A stretch of DNA of 64,000 bases from Methylobacillus glycogenes JCM 2850 (GCF_000617925.1 NZ_BAMT01000013.1:26154-90153); one strand, 5' to 3'; positions 38,703-47,882 are shown, counted from the first letter of the stretch. A program made the numbers and translations. The notes: a model not told the origin generated them from the letters alone.

Positions 38703-38797
38703 GGCGAGCCAAACCCCCGGCACTTGCTTCAATAGCTGTGGCTGCTTCCTTCCGGACCTGACCAGGTTCACTACTTTGCAATGCGGGGAGGCCCGCC
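38703..38797 (-). ncRNA. ffs: 4.5S RNA of the signal recognition particle
   Basis: On the minus strand this stretch contains the universally conserved SRP core: CAGGTCCGGAAGGAAGCAGC with the GGAA tetraloop-type apex, preceded by GAACCTGGT. The ends GGCGGGCC and GGCTCGCC pair with each other, giving a long hairpin of about 95 nucleotides, a normal length for the small bacterial type. The RNA binds Ffh and targets membrane proteins. It lies upstream of dnaX on the same strand, as in many betaproteobacteria. Confidence 0.95.
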
Positions 38798-38877
38798 AGG
38801 CGCTATTCTAACCGAAAGCGGCGCTGACAGGGATGGATTATCTAATGTGCATGGGATATATTCGATAAATCGATGGA

Positions 38878-40144
38878 ATGACAAGAAAAATGACAAGCCT
38901 TTACTTCAACCGGCTTATTCAACCTTTCCTGGGGAGCCAGCCCCCTGAAACCAGGGATACCGTAGCGCTGGGCATGGTAATTTTATCCATCCTGGTGTTG
39001 GCGGAAAGCCTGATTTGTGTGCTGTGGATCTATACACTTTCCGGCCTGGGCGATGGCTATGCTTCATGGCCGCTGTGCCCTATGTCTACATCATCATTTC
39101 CTACAGTAGCTTGTTGTTGTTCTACCATTTGCGCCGCTTCGACGCTTTCAGTTTCACCCAACTGGTGATGTTGTTGCTGATGCCTTTCCTCATGCAATGG
39201 ATGATAGGAGGGTTTCATGCCTCCAGTGGCGTGGCCTTCTGGGCGGTGCTTTCCCCGGTGGGTGCATTGATGTTGTTAGGTACGCGCCAATCCACACCTT
39301 GGTTTGCCTTGTTTGCACTGTTGACCTTGCTTTCCTGGGAGCTGAATGCCGATTTCGCCCAGAATGCATTGCCAATTCCTCCAATGTGCGTGACACTTTT
39401 TTTGCCATCAATATGGCTGGGGTGTCCATCATTCTCTACACCGTGATGCGCTATTTCCAGTCACAAAAAGCCAAGGTGCTGGATGCACTAGCGCAAGAGC
39501 AGGCCAGGTCTGAGCAGTTATTACGCAGCATCCTGCCTGAATCGGTGGCGCAGCGCCTGCGTCACAGCAGTGCGGCGCGCATTGCCGATAGTCATGATGC
39601 CGTGACTATCCTGTTTGCCGATCTTGTAGACTTCACGCGCATCTCAGCCAGTCTTACGCCTACGCAAGTGGTGGATATGCTCAATCACGTGTTTTCCAGG
39701 TTTGATGCCTTGGCGGAAAAATATGGCGTGGAAAAGATCAAGACCATAGGTGACGCCTATATGGTGGTGGCTGGCGCGCCCAACCCCAGGCCAGACCATG
39801 CACAAGTCATTGCCGAGATGGCATTGGAAGTGCCCTTGATCCTGCAGCAGATATCGCAGGAAACTGGCCAGCCCTTTGCCATGCGCATAGGCATTAACAG
39901 TGGCCCGGTAGTGGCAGGCATCATTGGCAATACCCGCTTTAGTTATGACTTATGGGGCGATGCAGTCAACCTCGCCAGCCGCATGGAGCATAGCGGCCTG
40001 GCAAATGAGGTTCAGGTTTCTGCGGCAACCTATGAATTGCTCAAGGACGACTACTTGTTTGAACCGCGTGGCCGCATAGATATCAAGGGCAAAGGGCAGG
40101 TGGAAACCTATTTGCTCAAGGGCAAGCGTTATACCTCAAGTTGA
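38878..40144 (+). CDS. Membrane-bound class III adenylate/guanylate cyclase (two frame breaks)
   Basis: About 422 residues after joining. The N-terminal half has about six hydrophobic segments (MVILSILVLAESLICVLWIY; VYIIISYSSLLLFYHL; IINMAGVSIILYTVM-type). A short coiled linker (ALAQEQARSEQLLRSILPES) leads to the catalytic domain: VTILFADLVDFTRIS with the first metal Asp, KIKTIGDAYMVVAGAPNP with the second, and GINSGPVVAGIIG, then DLWGDAVNLASRMEHSG. Breaks near 39061-39063 and 39366-39368 are each repaired by one C (GYAFMAAVPYV and QNAIANSSNVRDTFF). The product should be cAMP, made in response to an unknown membrane signal. Confidence 0.85.
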
Positions 40145-40176
40145 GGCGCTACCAGCCCGAGGGCGAGTCATCGAAC

Positions 40177-40601
40177 TCACTGGTTGAGTTCAGGATGATC
40201 CTGAGTGAGGAAAGCCTTGAGCTGAGCCTCATCCTTGCAATCCCCGGTCAATCTTTCTAGATCCACACGGTAAACTGGCCCCATCTCTGCCAATTCATTA
40301 ACCCGCGTCGCCATACACTCATCCGTACCCCCGCGTATGGCATTAAGCTCATCCTCAGACACTTCAGTACAGAAATGGCTGACCCCCATCAGTGTCATAT
40401 TGGTAATGGCGCGATCTGGCGATACATCATTCTGCAAGCTGGCAAAGCAGCCAGGGCTATCTTCCATCGCCGCTTGAATAGCTCGGGTGAGGCCGGGCGT
40501 TGCAGGTAATAGACGGTTCCGGCAAAACTGGCTATCGTCAAAACCAGGACTAGGGGTTTCCAGTCAAAACGTGCTGCTGTGTTGGTCAGATCAAGGGTCA
40601 T
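40177..40601 (-). CDS. Membrane-anchored hypothetical protein (one frame break)
   Basis: I do not recognise this family. Joined, it has about 141 residues: a short cytoplasmic start, one membrane helix (WKPLVLVLTIASFAGTVYYL) and a soluble acidic domain with four cysteines (SPGCFASLQND, SHFCTEVSEDE, TDECMATRV, TGDCKDEAQ), likely two disulfides in the periplasm. The frame breaks near 40472-40474; one added G gives ELFKAAMEDSPGCFAS. It is convergent with the cyclase gene, 32 bases from its stop, and stands alone. Confidence 0.6.
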
Positions 40602-40662
40602 TAGCGTTGTAGCCTGATAAATGATGGTCTCGGAGTGCCAATCTTTAGTAGTGTTTGTTTAA

Positions 40663-40680
40663 GCATAAATCTGTTTATGC
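40663..40680. repeat. Perfect inverted repeat (7-bp arms)
   Basis: GCATAAA-TCTG-TTTATGC. It lies 60 bases upstream of the minus-strand hypothetical gene's start and could be an operator or RNA hairpin. No function can be assigned. Confidence 0.5.
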
Positions 40681-40780
40681 AACGCTTTAGCGCTACATGC
40701 AGCTTGTATCGCTTGTGACAGAAGTATCCCTTAGCGCCGCCTGCATTATAAGCCAGCTGACATAGCAACATGTGCTCAAG

Positions 40781-40797
40781 CGGCTAGTCGCTAGCCG
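40781..40797. repeat. Perfect inverted repeat (7-bp arms)
   Basis: CGGCTAG-TCG-CTAGCCG. It has no T-tract on either side, so it is not an obvious terminator. It may be a protein-binding site in the long upstream region. Confidence 0.5.
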
Positions 40798-41071
40798 TCA
40801 GCATGCCACAACTTATACCACGCTACACACGCCTAGTTCATTCGGACTAATCGCAGAATTGAGGCAAGCCTATGACGAAATCGGGGTGTATAGCAGTTGT
40901 TGCCAGCACAACTTTTTGTTTCCCAGACAGCAATCATTCAAGTCGATGTTGCGTGAGCAATAGCTAGGCTTAGGTTGGTATTAAAATTAATTGCATTAAT
41001 TAGTTAAATGTAAACAAATGTTTGGGTATGTTATTTAAAGTTAAATATTGATTTTAACTTGCCCGTCACCT

Positions 41072-41089
41072 TTGGCACGTTTCCTGCGA
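41072..41089 (+). promoter_or_regulatory. Sigma-54 promoter of the TonB receptor gene
   Basis: TTGGCACGTTTCCTGCGA has GG (41074-41075) and GC (41086-41087) exactly ten bases apart and matches TTGGCACG-N4-TTGC with one mismatch. Such promoters need RpoN and an enhancer-binding activator. The AT-rich upstream stretch offers room for IHF and activator sites. A second site stands before the desulfinase gene. Confidence 0.75.
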
Positions 41090-41144
41090 AATGAGTGGGG
41101 TTCTTAAACCTCATCAATAAGCTAATCAGGGAGCTTGTCAGCAC

Positions 41145-43640
41145 ATGGGTTCTATCGTTACAACAAGAAATACATTTAATTCAGAAACCTACATAGGTAA
41201 AAAACGCCTCATCAGGGTTGTGCTGGCGGCAGTCTTTGTTTCACAGCCTATCGCATATGCCGAGGAAAGCGCCGAGAGTACAGGGGCGGCTGAGATAAAA
41301 GCTGAAAAGCAGAAAGCCAGCAAAGCCGAGCAGGAAAAGCTGGATAAAACGCTGCCCAGCGCAGAAGCGCAGCAACAGGATGCAGCACTCGGCAATGTGA
41401 TAGTGACCTCGCAGAAGCGCGAGGAAAAAATTCAAGATGTGCCGATTTCGATCAAGGCAGTCAGCGGCACAGACATTCGCGACAAGAATATATTTCTTTC
41501 CACCGATATCGAACGCCTGGCACCCAATCTCTCAGCACAAGGGGGGGGCCGCAACGGCAAGCCGCGCTGGTTTCTGCGTGGCATAGGCACTAATGACCCC
41601 AACCAGAACAATGAAGGGCCATTGAGTATTTATGTAGACGAAGTCCCCATCATTTTGCAGAAGAACCAAAGCTTTCCCTTGTTTGACCTGGAGCGGGTAG
41701 AAGTATTGAGCGGGCCGCAGGGTACTTTGTGGGGCAAGAACAATACCGGCGGGGCAATTCAGTTCATCTCGAAAAAGCCATCATTTGATACGGGTGGTTA
41801 TGCCAAGGCCAATCTGGGGCGTTTTGATAGCCAGATTTTCGAGGGCGCTTATGGCGGTGCCATTATTGATGAGCGCCTGGCAGCACGTGGTTCGCTTTAT
41901 TACGAAACCTATGACGGCTGGGCCAAGAATATCCTCACCGATAACTATGGCCCTGAACTCAAGGACATCAACGGTCGCTTCCAGCTACTGGCCAACCTGA
42001 GTGAAAACCTAGAGGCGCAATTAATCCTCAATTTCCGCTCTGCCGATATCAGCAACAACCCCAGCTATACCGTGGGTGGCCGCAACGCTCCAGGTAGTGC
42101 TGTGACCCAGACCAATCCCAATGGCATCATCACCCAGGGCCAGACCGCAGGGCAAATTGCGGCAGGCGGTGGCTATGTGCCGCCTTATGGTGATGATCCT
42201 GATGCCTATAGCGATTTCTGGGGTGGGGGTGGCAAGACCAAGGATCACCGTAACAGTGCCATCCTTAAGCTCAACTGGCAGTTGGGGGAATACAACCTGA
42301 CCTCGATTACAGGCTTTGTTGGCGGCCATCAAAATGCGCTAAGCCTGGTGGGCGTACCGGCCAATACCACCCTGGCTCGTAGCAGCAGCAACAATAGCGA
42401 TGAATCCAAACAGCTCTCGCAGGAAATACGCCTGAGTTCACCCATAGACCGCGACATTACCTGGATTGCTGGTTTGTATTACGACCACCTGGATGCGGCC
42501 GTATATAACCGCGGCGCGCGCTTCCGCAATGGTGGTAGCGCCACTGTGGCGACCAACCGCGATCAATATACCGAAAGCTCCTGGGACCAAACCTCGGAAA
42601 GTCAGGCCATTTTTGGTAACGTCAAATTCCGCTTTACCGAAAAAGCCGCTTTGGGTGTGGGCTTGCGTGTCACGCGGCAAGAAAAGGAAATCACTGAACG
42701 ATCCTTGTCCATCAGCGATACAGCAGGGGCCAATCGCGTGGATTTCAGCGGTGAAGATACCTGGTATCAGGGCAATGGCGTCACCTTCCTGGCGAATCCC
42801 ACAGTAGAGGTGTTGAGCAGCAAGATTTCCAATACCAAGGTCACAGGCGATATTACGCAGGAATATCGCTTCAGCGATGATTTCCTTGGCTATGCCAAGG
42901 TGGCCACGGGTTTCCGTTCTGGTGGTTTTAATCAATCCATCACTGCGGGGCAGATTAGAGTACTACAACCCGAGACCATTGTTGATTATGAAGCTGGCTT
43001 CAAGAGCACCTGGCTCGATGGTCGGCTGACCTTCAATACGGCGGTGTTTTACTATGACTTGAAGAACATCCAGCTCAATATCCAGCAAGCGGTGTTCGAT
43101 AGCAGTGGCACCTTGCTCGCCACCAGCGCCGCAGGGCAATCTGATGGTAACGTCAAGGGCATAGAGTTTGAGACCAATGCGCTGATTACGCCCAATTGGC
43201 ATCTCAATGCCAATCTTGGTTTGCTGCGCTCCGAGTACACCAACTTCAATTACACCGTAGGTGGTGTGCAGGGCAATGCCAGCGGCAATGAGTTCTACCG
43301 TACGCCCAAGACTTCATTCCGCCTGGATACCGATTACACCTTCCATCTCAACCCCGGCAAGCTGGTGCTAGGCACGGACTGGTCGTTCCGCAGCCATATT
43401 TACCACAATGCCACTGTGCAGAATGACCCCACCCAGGAAACCCCGTCCTATTGGCTGGGCAATGCACGCCTGACCTTTGTGCCACATAGCAAGAAGTGGC
43501 AGGTTTCCGCCTATGCCAACAACATCACAGACAGGCAAGAGCCTTTCCTCAGGCAGATCGTCAATGCCACCAATGGCACATACCCGGTATCTGTAGGTAT
43601 TCCCAGAACCTGGGGTGTCACGGCCACCATCAATTTCTAG
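41145..43640 (+). CDS. TonB-dependent outer-membrane receptor of the organosulfur locus
   Basis: This intact 831-residue receptor has a signal peptide (RLIRVVLAAVFVSQPIAYA), an unusual Ala/Glu/Lys-rich spacer (residues about 45-80), a TonB-box-like stretch GNVIVTSQKREEKIQDVPIS, a plug with VDEVPIILQKNQSFPLFDLE and LSGPQGTLWGKNNTGGAIQF, and a barrel ending RTWGVTATINF. The QDVPISI plug type is common in sphingomonad- and xanthomonad-like receptors for organic nutrients rather than siderophores. It lies just before a DszB-like gene, monooxygenases and an ABC importer, with its own sigma-54 promoter. The substrate is unknown; an organosulfur compound is inferred. Confidence 0.88.
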   Translation: MGSIVTTRNTFNSETYIGKKRLIRVVLAAVFVSQPIAYAEESAESTGAAEIKAEKQKASKAEQEKLDKTLPSAEAQQQDAALGNVIVTSQKREEKIQDVPISIKAVSGTDIRDKNIFLSTDIERLAPNLSAQGGGRNGKPRWFLRGIGTNDPNQNNEGPLSIYVDEVPIILQKNQSFPLFDLERVEVLSGPQGTLWGKNNTGGAIQFISKKPSFDTGGYAKANLGRFDSQIFEGAYGGAIIDERLAARGSLYYETYDGWAKNILTDNYGPELKDINGRFQLLANLSENLEAQLILNFRSADISNNPSYTVGGRNAPGSAVTQTNPNGIITQGQTAGQIAAGGGYVPPYGDDPDAYSDFWGGGGKTKDHRNSAILKLNWQLGEYNLTSITGFVGGHQNALSLVGVPANTTLARSSSNNSDESKQLSQEIRLSSPIDRDITWIAGLYYDHLDAAVYNRGARFRNGGSATVATNRDQYTESSWDQTSESQAIFGNVKFRFTEKAALGVGLRVTRQEKEITERSLSISDTAGANRVDFSGEDTWYQGNGVTFLANPTVEVLSSKISNTKVTGDITQEYRFSDDFLGYAKVATGFRSGGFNQSITAGQIRVLQPETIVDYEAGFKSTWLDGRLTFNTAVFYYDLKNIQLNIQQAVFDSSGTLLATSAAGQSDGNVKGIEFETNALITPNWHLNANLGLLRSEYTNFNYTVGGVQGNASGNEFYRTPKTSFRLDTDYTFHLNPGKLVLGTDWSFRSHIYHNATVQNDPTQETPSYWLGNARLTFVPHSKKWQVSAYANNITDRQEPFLRQIVNATNGTYPVSVGIPRTWGVTATINF

Positions 43641-43652
43641 AACATGCGCGCA

Positions 43653-43698
43653 CTGCTGGTAATACAACATTTGGATTGCAATGTTGTGCTGCCAGCAG
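43653..43698 (+). terminator. Large hairpin after the TonB receptor gene
   Basis: CTGCTGG (43653-43659) pairs with CCAGCAG (43692-43698), and an inner ACAACATT/AATGTTGT stem extends it. There is no T-tract, so termination would be factor-assisted. The next gene has its own promoter. Confidence 0.45.
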
Positions 43699-43870
43699 CT
43701 GGAGGCTTCTTGTGCTTGTGAGTCAACAGTTGCTGTAAACAAGCGTCAGAAATTTCTGAGTAAAAAATATCAATAATGGTTGATAAATTTAATTAATAAA
43801 CATCTGGTTAATGTGATTAATTAAAGTTAATTATTACATATGAATATCTTATTTGTTATCCCCTGTGAAG

Positions 43871-43888
43871 TTGGCATATAGCTTGCGG
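43871..43888 (+). promoter_or_regulatory. Sigma-54 promoter of the desulfinase-monooxygenase-importer operon
   Basis: TTGGCATATAGCTTGCGG carries TTGGCA and TTGC elements with GG (43873-43874) and GC (43885-43886) ten bases apart, a near-ideal RpoN promoter 50 bases before the start codon. Upstream (43770-43860) is again AT-rich, with repeated TTAAT/ATTAA blocks like the region before the receptor gene. Confidence 0.82.
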
Positions 43889-43937
43889 CTCAGGTGGCGG
43901 TATAGCAGCCATTCCAAATCAAACAAGGAGTAATGCA

Positions 43938-45020
43938 ATGACAGCATCAACCCAACATGATCCGATCAATCTCTGGTACACCCGCTGTGGTGCTGCCACG
44001 GCATCGGCACTGGCTATCCGTAAGCAATGGCTGCAAGCCGAGTTTTCTCAGGGCGGCACGGTGCTGCATTCGCTGCGTGATTCCGAGAGCCTGGAAATCC
44101 GTAACTCCCACTACCATCATGGCCAGTCCGGCATGTTCCGTGAAGGCGGCAATATTCCGCCGCTGTGGGCTAAAGGCCAGCAGCAAGATACCGTAGTCGT
44201 CGCCATCACTTGGCTGGATGAATACCAAGGCATTATCACGCGCAAGGGCAGTGGCATTGAAACTGTGGCGGATCTCAAGGGCAAGCGCCTGGCGATTCCT
44301 GATCATAGGGATGCGGTCATCGACTTCCAGCGTGGTGCTGCCCAGCATGGTTTTGCGACAGCGCTAGGCCTTGCGGGTCTGAGCAAGGATGACGCCCAAT
44401 TCGTTGATATTGCTGCCCCTAGTTACGATCTGCAGGAAGGCCCGCGCCAGGAGCGCACCAGCTATCGCCATGTCGAGCTTGAAGCCCTGAATGCCGGGCA
44501 GGTCGATGCCATCTTCGTGCGTTTTGCCCGCGGCTATCAGCTGTCCCAGCATGCCGATTACCACCAGGTGATCAACATCAATGAACTGGCAGACCCATTG
44601 CTGCGCGTCAATAACGGTACCCCACGTCCTGTGACTGTAGACCGCGCCTTTCTCAATCGCCATCCCGATATTGTGGCTCGCTACCTAGCGGTGCTGCTGC
44701 GCACGGCCAAATGGGCTGCGCAAAATCCCCAAGAGGTGTTGAGTTTGTTGCTGCCGGATCAAACCAGACAAACAGAATTGTCCATTGCCGATATTGTGGG
44801 TTCACATGGCAAGGACGTGCATCTGGCCTTTACTCCCAAGCTGAGCGAAGACTACATCCTCGGTCTGGAAACCCAGAAAAACTTCCTGCGCGACTGGGGT
44901 TATATCGCCCATGACTACGATGTACGCGACTGGATAGTGCATGAGCCTTTGCAGGCAGCACAGGCCCTGGTGGATGCCCAGCCGGATTTGACTGAATTCA
45001 GTCACGAGATTGCCGCTTAA
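43938..45020 (+). CDS. DszB-like sulfinate desulfinase
   Basis: The 360-residue protein has the periplasmic-binding-protein fold of the SsuA/TauA group but no signal peptide, so it stays in the cytoplasm. It aligns with DszB, the 2-hydroxybiphenyl-2-sulfinate desulfinase of Rhodococcus. Cys17 (YTRCGAA) corresponds to catalytic Cys27; His58 and Arg68 are ten apart, as are His60 and Arg70 of DszB; and FREGGNIPPLW matches RFGGEIPPLL. The predicted reaction is hydrolysis of an organic sulfinate to sulfite. GGAG lies 7 bases before the start. It heads an operon with two DszA-type enzymes. The alternative, an unsecreted transport protein, is less likely given the conserved triad. Confidence 0.75.
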   Translation: MTASTQHDPINLWYTRCGAATASALAIRKQWLQAEFSQGGTVLHSLRDSESLEIRNSHYHHGQSGMFREGGNIPPLWAKGQQQDTVVVAITWLDEYQGIITRKGSGIETVADLKGKRLAIPDHRDAVIDFQRGAAQHGFATALGLAGLSKDDAQFVDIAAPSYDLQEGPRQERTSYRHVELEALNAGQVDAIFVRFARGYQLSQHADYHQVININELADPLLRVNNGTPRPVTVDRAFLNRHPDIVARYLAVLLRTAKWAAQNPQEVLSLLLPDQTRQTELSIADIVGSHGKDVHLAFTPKLSEDYILGLETQKNFLRDWGYIAHDYDVRDWIVHEPLQAAQALVDAQPDLTEFSHEIAA

Positions 45021-45159
45021 GAATGCAGCTTGAAGCCCTGCTGTGCTGCAGAAACTTCGGGGCGCAGCAGAGTTGAAGCAACAGCTAGCCAGCAAGCTTA
45101 ATGCCTTTATCCAACCCAGCCGCCGCAGACAACTGCGTCGGCAACCAAGAGTGTCATGC

Positions 45160-46485
45160 ATGAGTAAAGAAAAACGTCAGTTGATATTGAATGTGTTCCT
45201 GTTGCGCTACGGCCATCATCCCTCGGGCTGGTTGCACCCGGTGTGGAAGGAAGATGGCAGGCCGGATTTGAACTGGTGGGTACGCGCCGCGCAAATTGCC
45301 GAGGCCGCCAAGTTTCATACCTTCTTTGTCGCCGATTTCATAGGCCGCAGCAGCAAGGCGGCAGAACAAGTGGATACCCCCAACAACTTCCACTTTGAGC
45401 CATTCACGCTGCTGTCCGCCATTGCCACGCAGACTAAGCACATAGGCCTGGTGGCAACGGTCAATACTAATTTTTCCGAGCCATACAATCTGGCGCGGCA
45501 ATTTACTTCGTTGGATCACCTTAGCGGCGGGCGGGCAGGGTGGAATATCGTTTCCTCCTTCAACCCGCATACCGTGAAGAATTTCGGCATCTCAAATACA
45601 CGCGGTCACGAGGAACGCTACGAAAGAGCCAGTGAATATGTGCAACTGGCGAAAGCCTTGTGGGATAGCTGGGATGATGATGCCTTTGATCATCCAGACC
45701 GAGAGGCTGGCGTCTTCTACAAGCCGCAGTCTGGCCATCCGGTTGATTACCAGGGCAAGTTCTTCCAGTCGCAGGGCTTGCTGGATTTCCCACGCCCGAT
45801 TCAAGGCTACCCGGTGTTTGTGCAGGCGGGTAATTCCGAGACTGGGCGTGAGTTTGCCGCACGTCTGGCCGAGATGACCTATAGCTCGGCAACTTCCCTG
45901 CAAGTGGCCAAGGATTATTACGCGGACGTCAAACGTCGTCTGGCGAAATATGGCCGCGACGAAGACCAGCTCAAGATTACTCCCGGCCTTAATGTGGTGG
46001 TCGCCGACACCGACCAAGAGGCACAGGACAAGTTTGGCGAGCTGCAAGCACTCGTGGATTTCAGCAAGGTCGAGTTCGGTGGATTTGATCTTTCTGGCTA
46101 TGACCTTGATGGCCCCTTGCCTGACTTGCCTTACAACCCAGGCGAGAATGGCCGTGGCCGCTTCCAGCAGCAACTTGAACTGGCGCGCCGGGAAAATCTC
46201 AGCATCCGCCAACTAGTACTCAAGTTCCAGGTGGCCAGAGGTCATGTGCAAGCCATAGGCTCGGTCAAGACTGTAGCTGATTTGATTGAGGAGTGGTTTG
46301 TCGAGAAGGGCGCTGACGGCTTCAATGTTGTCCCGCCATACTCGATCAAGGGGCTTGAGGATTTCACGCGACTGGTGGTGCCAGAGCTGCAAAGACGCGG
46401 CATTTTCCGCACCGAGTATGAAGGCAACACCTTCCGTGAAAACCTCGGGCTCAAGCGCCCGATTAATCCCAACACTGCGGTCTGA
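45160..46485 (+). CDS. FMNH2-dependent monooxygenase, DszA/NtaA/SnaA type (copy 1)
   Basis: This 441-residue bacterial-luciferase-like flavin monooxygenase starts at ATG 45160 (MSKEKRQLILNVFLLRYGHH); upstream in-frame codons lack family similarity. Landmarks are FVADFIGRSS, FEPFTLLSAIATQTKHIGLV, the ARQFTSLDHLSGGRAGWNIV block and NFGISNTRGHEERYERASEY. DszA-family enzymes insert oxygen next to a C-S or C-N bond, using reduced FMN from a separate reductase. No reductase is in the window. The neighbouring desulfinase suggests a sulfone or sulfonate-type substrate; aminopolycarboxylates (as for NtaA) are the main alternative. Confidence 0.85.
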   Translation: MSKEKRQLILNVFLLRYGHHPSGWLHPVWKEDGRPDLNWWVRAAQIAEAAKFHTFFVADFIGRSSKAAEQVDTPNNFHFEPFTLLSAIATQTKHIGLVATVNTNFSEPYNLARQFTSLDHLSGGRAGWNIVSSFNPHTVKNFGISNTRGHEERYERASEYVQLAKALWDSWDDDAFDHPDREAGVFYKPQSGHPVDYQGKFFQSQGLLDFPRPIQGYPVFVQAGNSETGREFAARLAEMTYSSATSLQVAKDYYADVKRRLAKYGRDEDQLKITPGLNVVVADTDQEAQDKFGELQALVDFSKVEFGGFDLSGYDLDGPLPDLPYNPGENGRGRFQQQLELARRENLSIRQLVLKFQVARGHVQAIGSVKTVADLIEEWFVEKGADGFNVVPPYSIKGLEDFTRLVVPELQRRGIFRTEYEGNTFRENLGLKRPINPNTAV

Positions 46486-46490
46486 ACCCC

Positions 46491-47843
46491 ATGAGCCAAC
46501 GTCAGTTAGTCCTCAATGTGTTTTTCCAGCGCTTTGGCCATCATCCCGCAGGCTGGCGTCACCCCAGCTCGCAAGACGATGGACGTCCCAACCTGGCCTG
46601 GTGGGTGCGCGCTGCCAAGCTGGCAGAGGCAGCCAAGTTTGATAGCTTTTTCCTGGCGGATTTCATAGGCCGCTCCGGCAAGGTTGGCCCGCAAACTGGG
46701 CGTGACCGTATCAGCTATCAGTTTGAGCCGTTCACGCTGTTATCGGCAATTGCCGCCAACACCCGGCATATAGGGTTGATCGCCACCGCCAATATCAACT
46801 TTAGTGATCCGTATAACCTGGCGCGGCAATTCACCTCGCTGGATCACCTCAGTGGTGGCAGGGCAGGCTGGAATATTGTTTCTTCCTTCAGCGAGCACAC
46901 CGCGGCCAACTTTGGCATCACAGCGCCACGCGCGCATGAAGAGCGCTACGCCCGTGCGGCAGAGTTTGTAGCACTGGCCAAGACCTTGTGGGATAGCTGG
47001 GATGATGAAGCGTTTGATCAGCCAAACCAGCAGCAGCGCCAGTTCACCCGACCTGAGTATGTGCACCCGCTCAAGTTTGTGGGCCAGTATTACCAGTCTG
47101 AGGGCTTGCTGGATTTCCCGCGACCATTGCAAGGCTACCCGGTGCTGGTGCAAGCGGGTAACTCCGAGACCGGGCGCGAGTTTGCCGCCAAGGTGGCAGA
47201 GATGAGTTATTGCTCGGCTACCTCTCTGGCGGTTGCACAGGCTTATTACAAAGACGTCAAGGCGCGCATGGCCAAATATGGCCGCGATGAAGATCAACTC
47301 AAGATTGCGCCCGGATTATCCGTGGTAGTGGCCGAGACTGACCAGGAGGCACAGGACAAATTTGCCGAGCTGCAGGACAGAGTGGATTTCAGCGATCTGC
47401 AATTTGGCGGTTTTGATCTTTCGGCTTATCCGCTGGATGGCCCCTTGCCGGATTTGCCTTATAGCGCGGGTGAGAATGGCAAAGGCAGGTTTCAGCAACA
47501 ACTGGAACTGGCACGGCGCGAGAACCTCAGCATACGCCAGTTGGTACTCAAGTTCCGCGTGGCCAGAGGCCATTTGCAGGCCATAGGCTCAGTCAAGACC
47601 GTGGCTGACCTCATGGAGCAGTGGTTTATCGAGCAGGGTGCCGATGGCTTCAATGTCGTGCCGCCACTGCTACCACAGGGCTTTGAGGATTTTGCGCGCC
47701 TGGTGGTGCCCGAGTTGCAAAGACGTGGTTTGTTCCGCAGGGAATATAGCGGCAGCACCTTGCGCGAAAACCTCGGGCTCAAGCGCCCAGCTCATCCATC
47801 CCGTGCTGACAGTGCAGCGCCAGCCGTGCATCAAGCCGCCTAA
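46491..47843 (+). CDS. FMNH2-dependent monooxygenase, DszA/NtaA/SnaA type (copy 2)
   Basis: This 450-residue paralogue of the preceding gene lies 5 bases after it and is closely similar along the whole length (for example GRAGWNIVSSF, NFGIT, the GYPVLVQAGNSETGREFAAK block, and the shared tail RENLGLKRP). It differs in the 35-residue loop after EEAFDQP-like residues, which in this fold lies near the substrate pocket. The pair may form a heteromer or act in sequence on one substrate. It ends with a short extra tail (SRADSAAPAVHQAA). Confidence 0.85.
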   Translation: MSQRQLVLNVFFQRFGHHPAGWRHPSSQDDGRPNLAWWVRAAKLAEAAKFDSFFLADFIGRSGKVGPQTGRDRISYQFEPFTLLSAIAANTRHIGLIATANINFSDPYNLARQFTSLDHLSGGRAGWNIVSSFSEHTAANFGITAPRAHEERYARAAEFVALAKTLWDSWDDEAFDQPNQQQRQFTRPEYVHPLKFVGQYYQSEGLLDFPRPLQGYPVLVQAGNSETGREFAAKVAEMSYCSATSLAVAQAYYKDVKARMAKYGRDEDQLKIAPGLSVVVAETDQEAQDKFAELQDRVDFSDLQFGGFDLSAYPLDGPLPDLPYSAGENGKGRFQQQLELARRENLSIRQLVLKFRVARGHLQAIGSVKTVADLMEQWFIEQGADGFNVVPPLLPQGFEDFARLVVPELQRRGLFRREYSGSTLRENLGLKRPAHPSRADSAAPAVHQAA

Positions 47844-47882
47844 ACATCAGCCCGGCCAAATCACCATTCTAGGGACAAGCTT

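Larger units (their letters stand above)
40602..41144. other. Long regulatory intergenic region upstream of the TonB receptor
   Basis: These 543 bases hold no convincing gene. The first part contains two perfect inverted repeats, annotated separately. From about 40975 to 41060 the sequence is very AT-rich, with TTAATTAGTTAA and GTTAAATATTGATTTTAAC patterns suited to DNA bending or activator binding. It ends in a sigma-54 promoter and an AGGGAG-type ribosome site. Confidence 0.6.

Noticed and set aside
41145..43640. Siderophore receptor
   Set aside because: No siderophore or Fur-box context; neighbours are flavin monooxygenases, a desulfinase and a Yej-type importer with sigma-54 promoters.
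43938..45020. Ordinary periplasmic sulfonate-binding protein (SsuA/TauA)
   Set aside because: No signal peptide despite a clear start, and the DszB catalytic Cys, His and Arg with the GGxIPP block are present.
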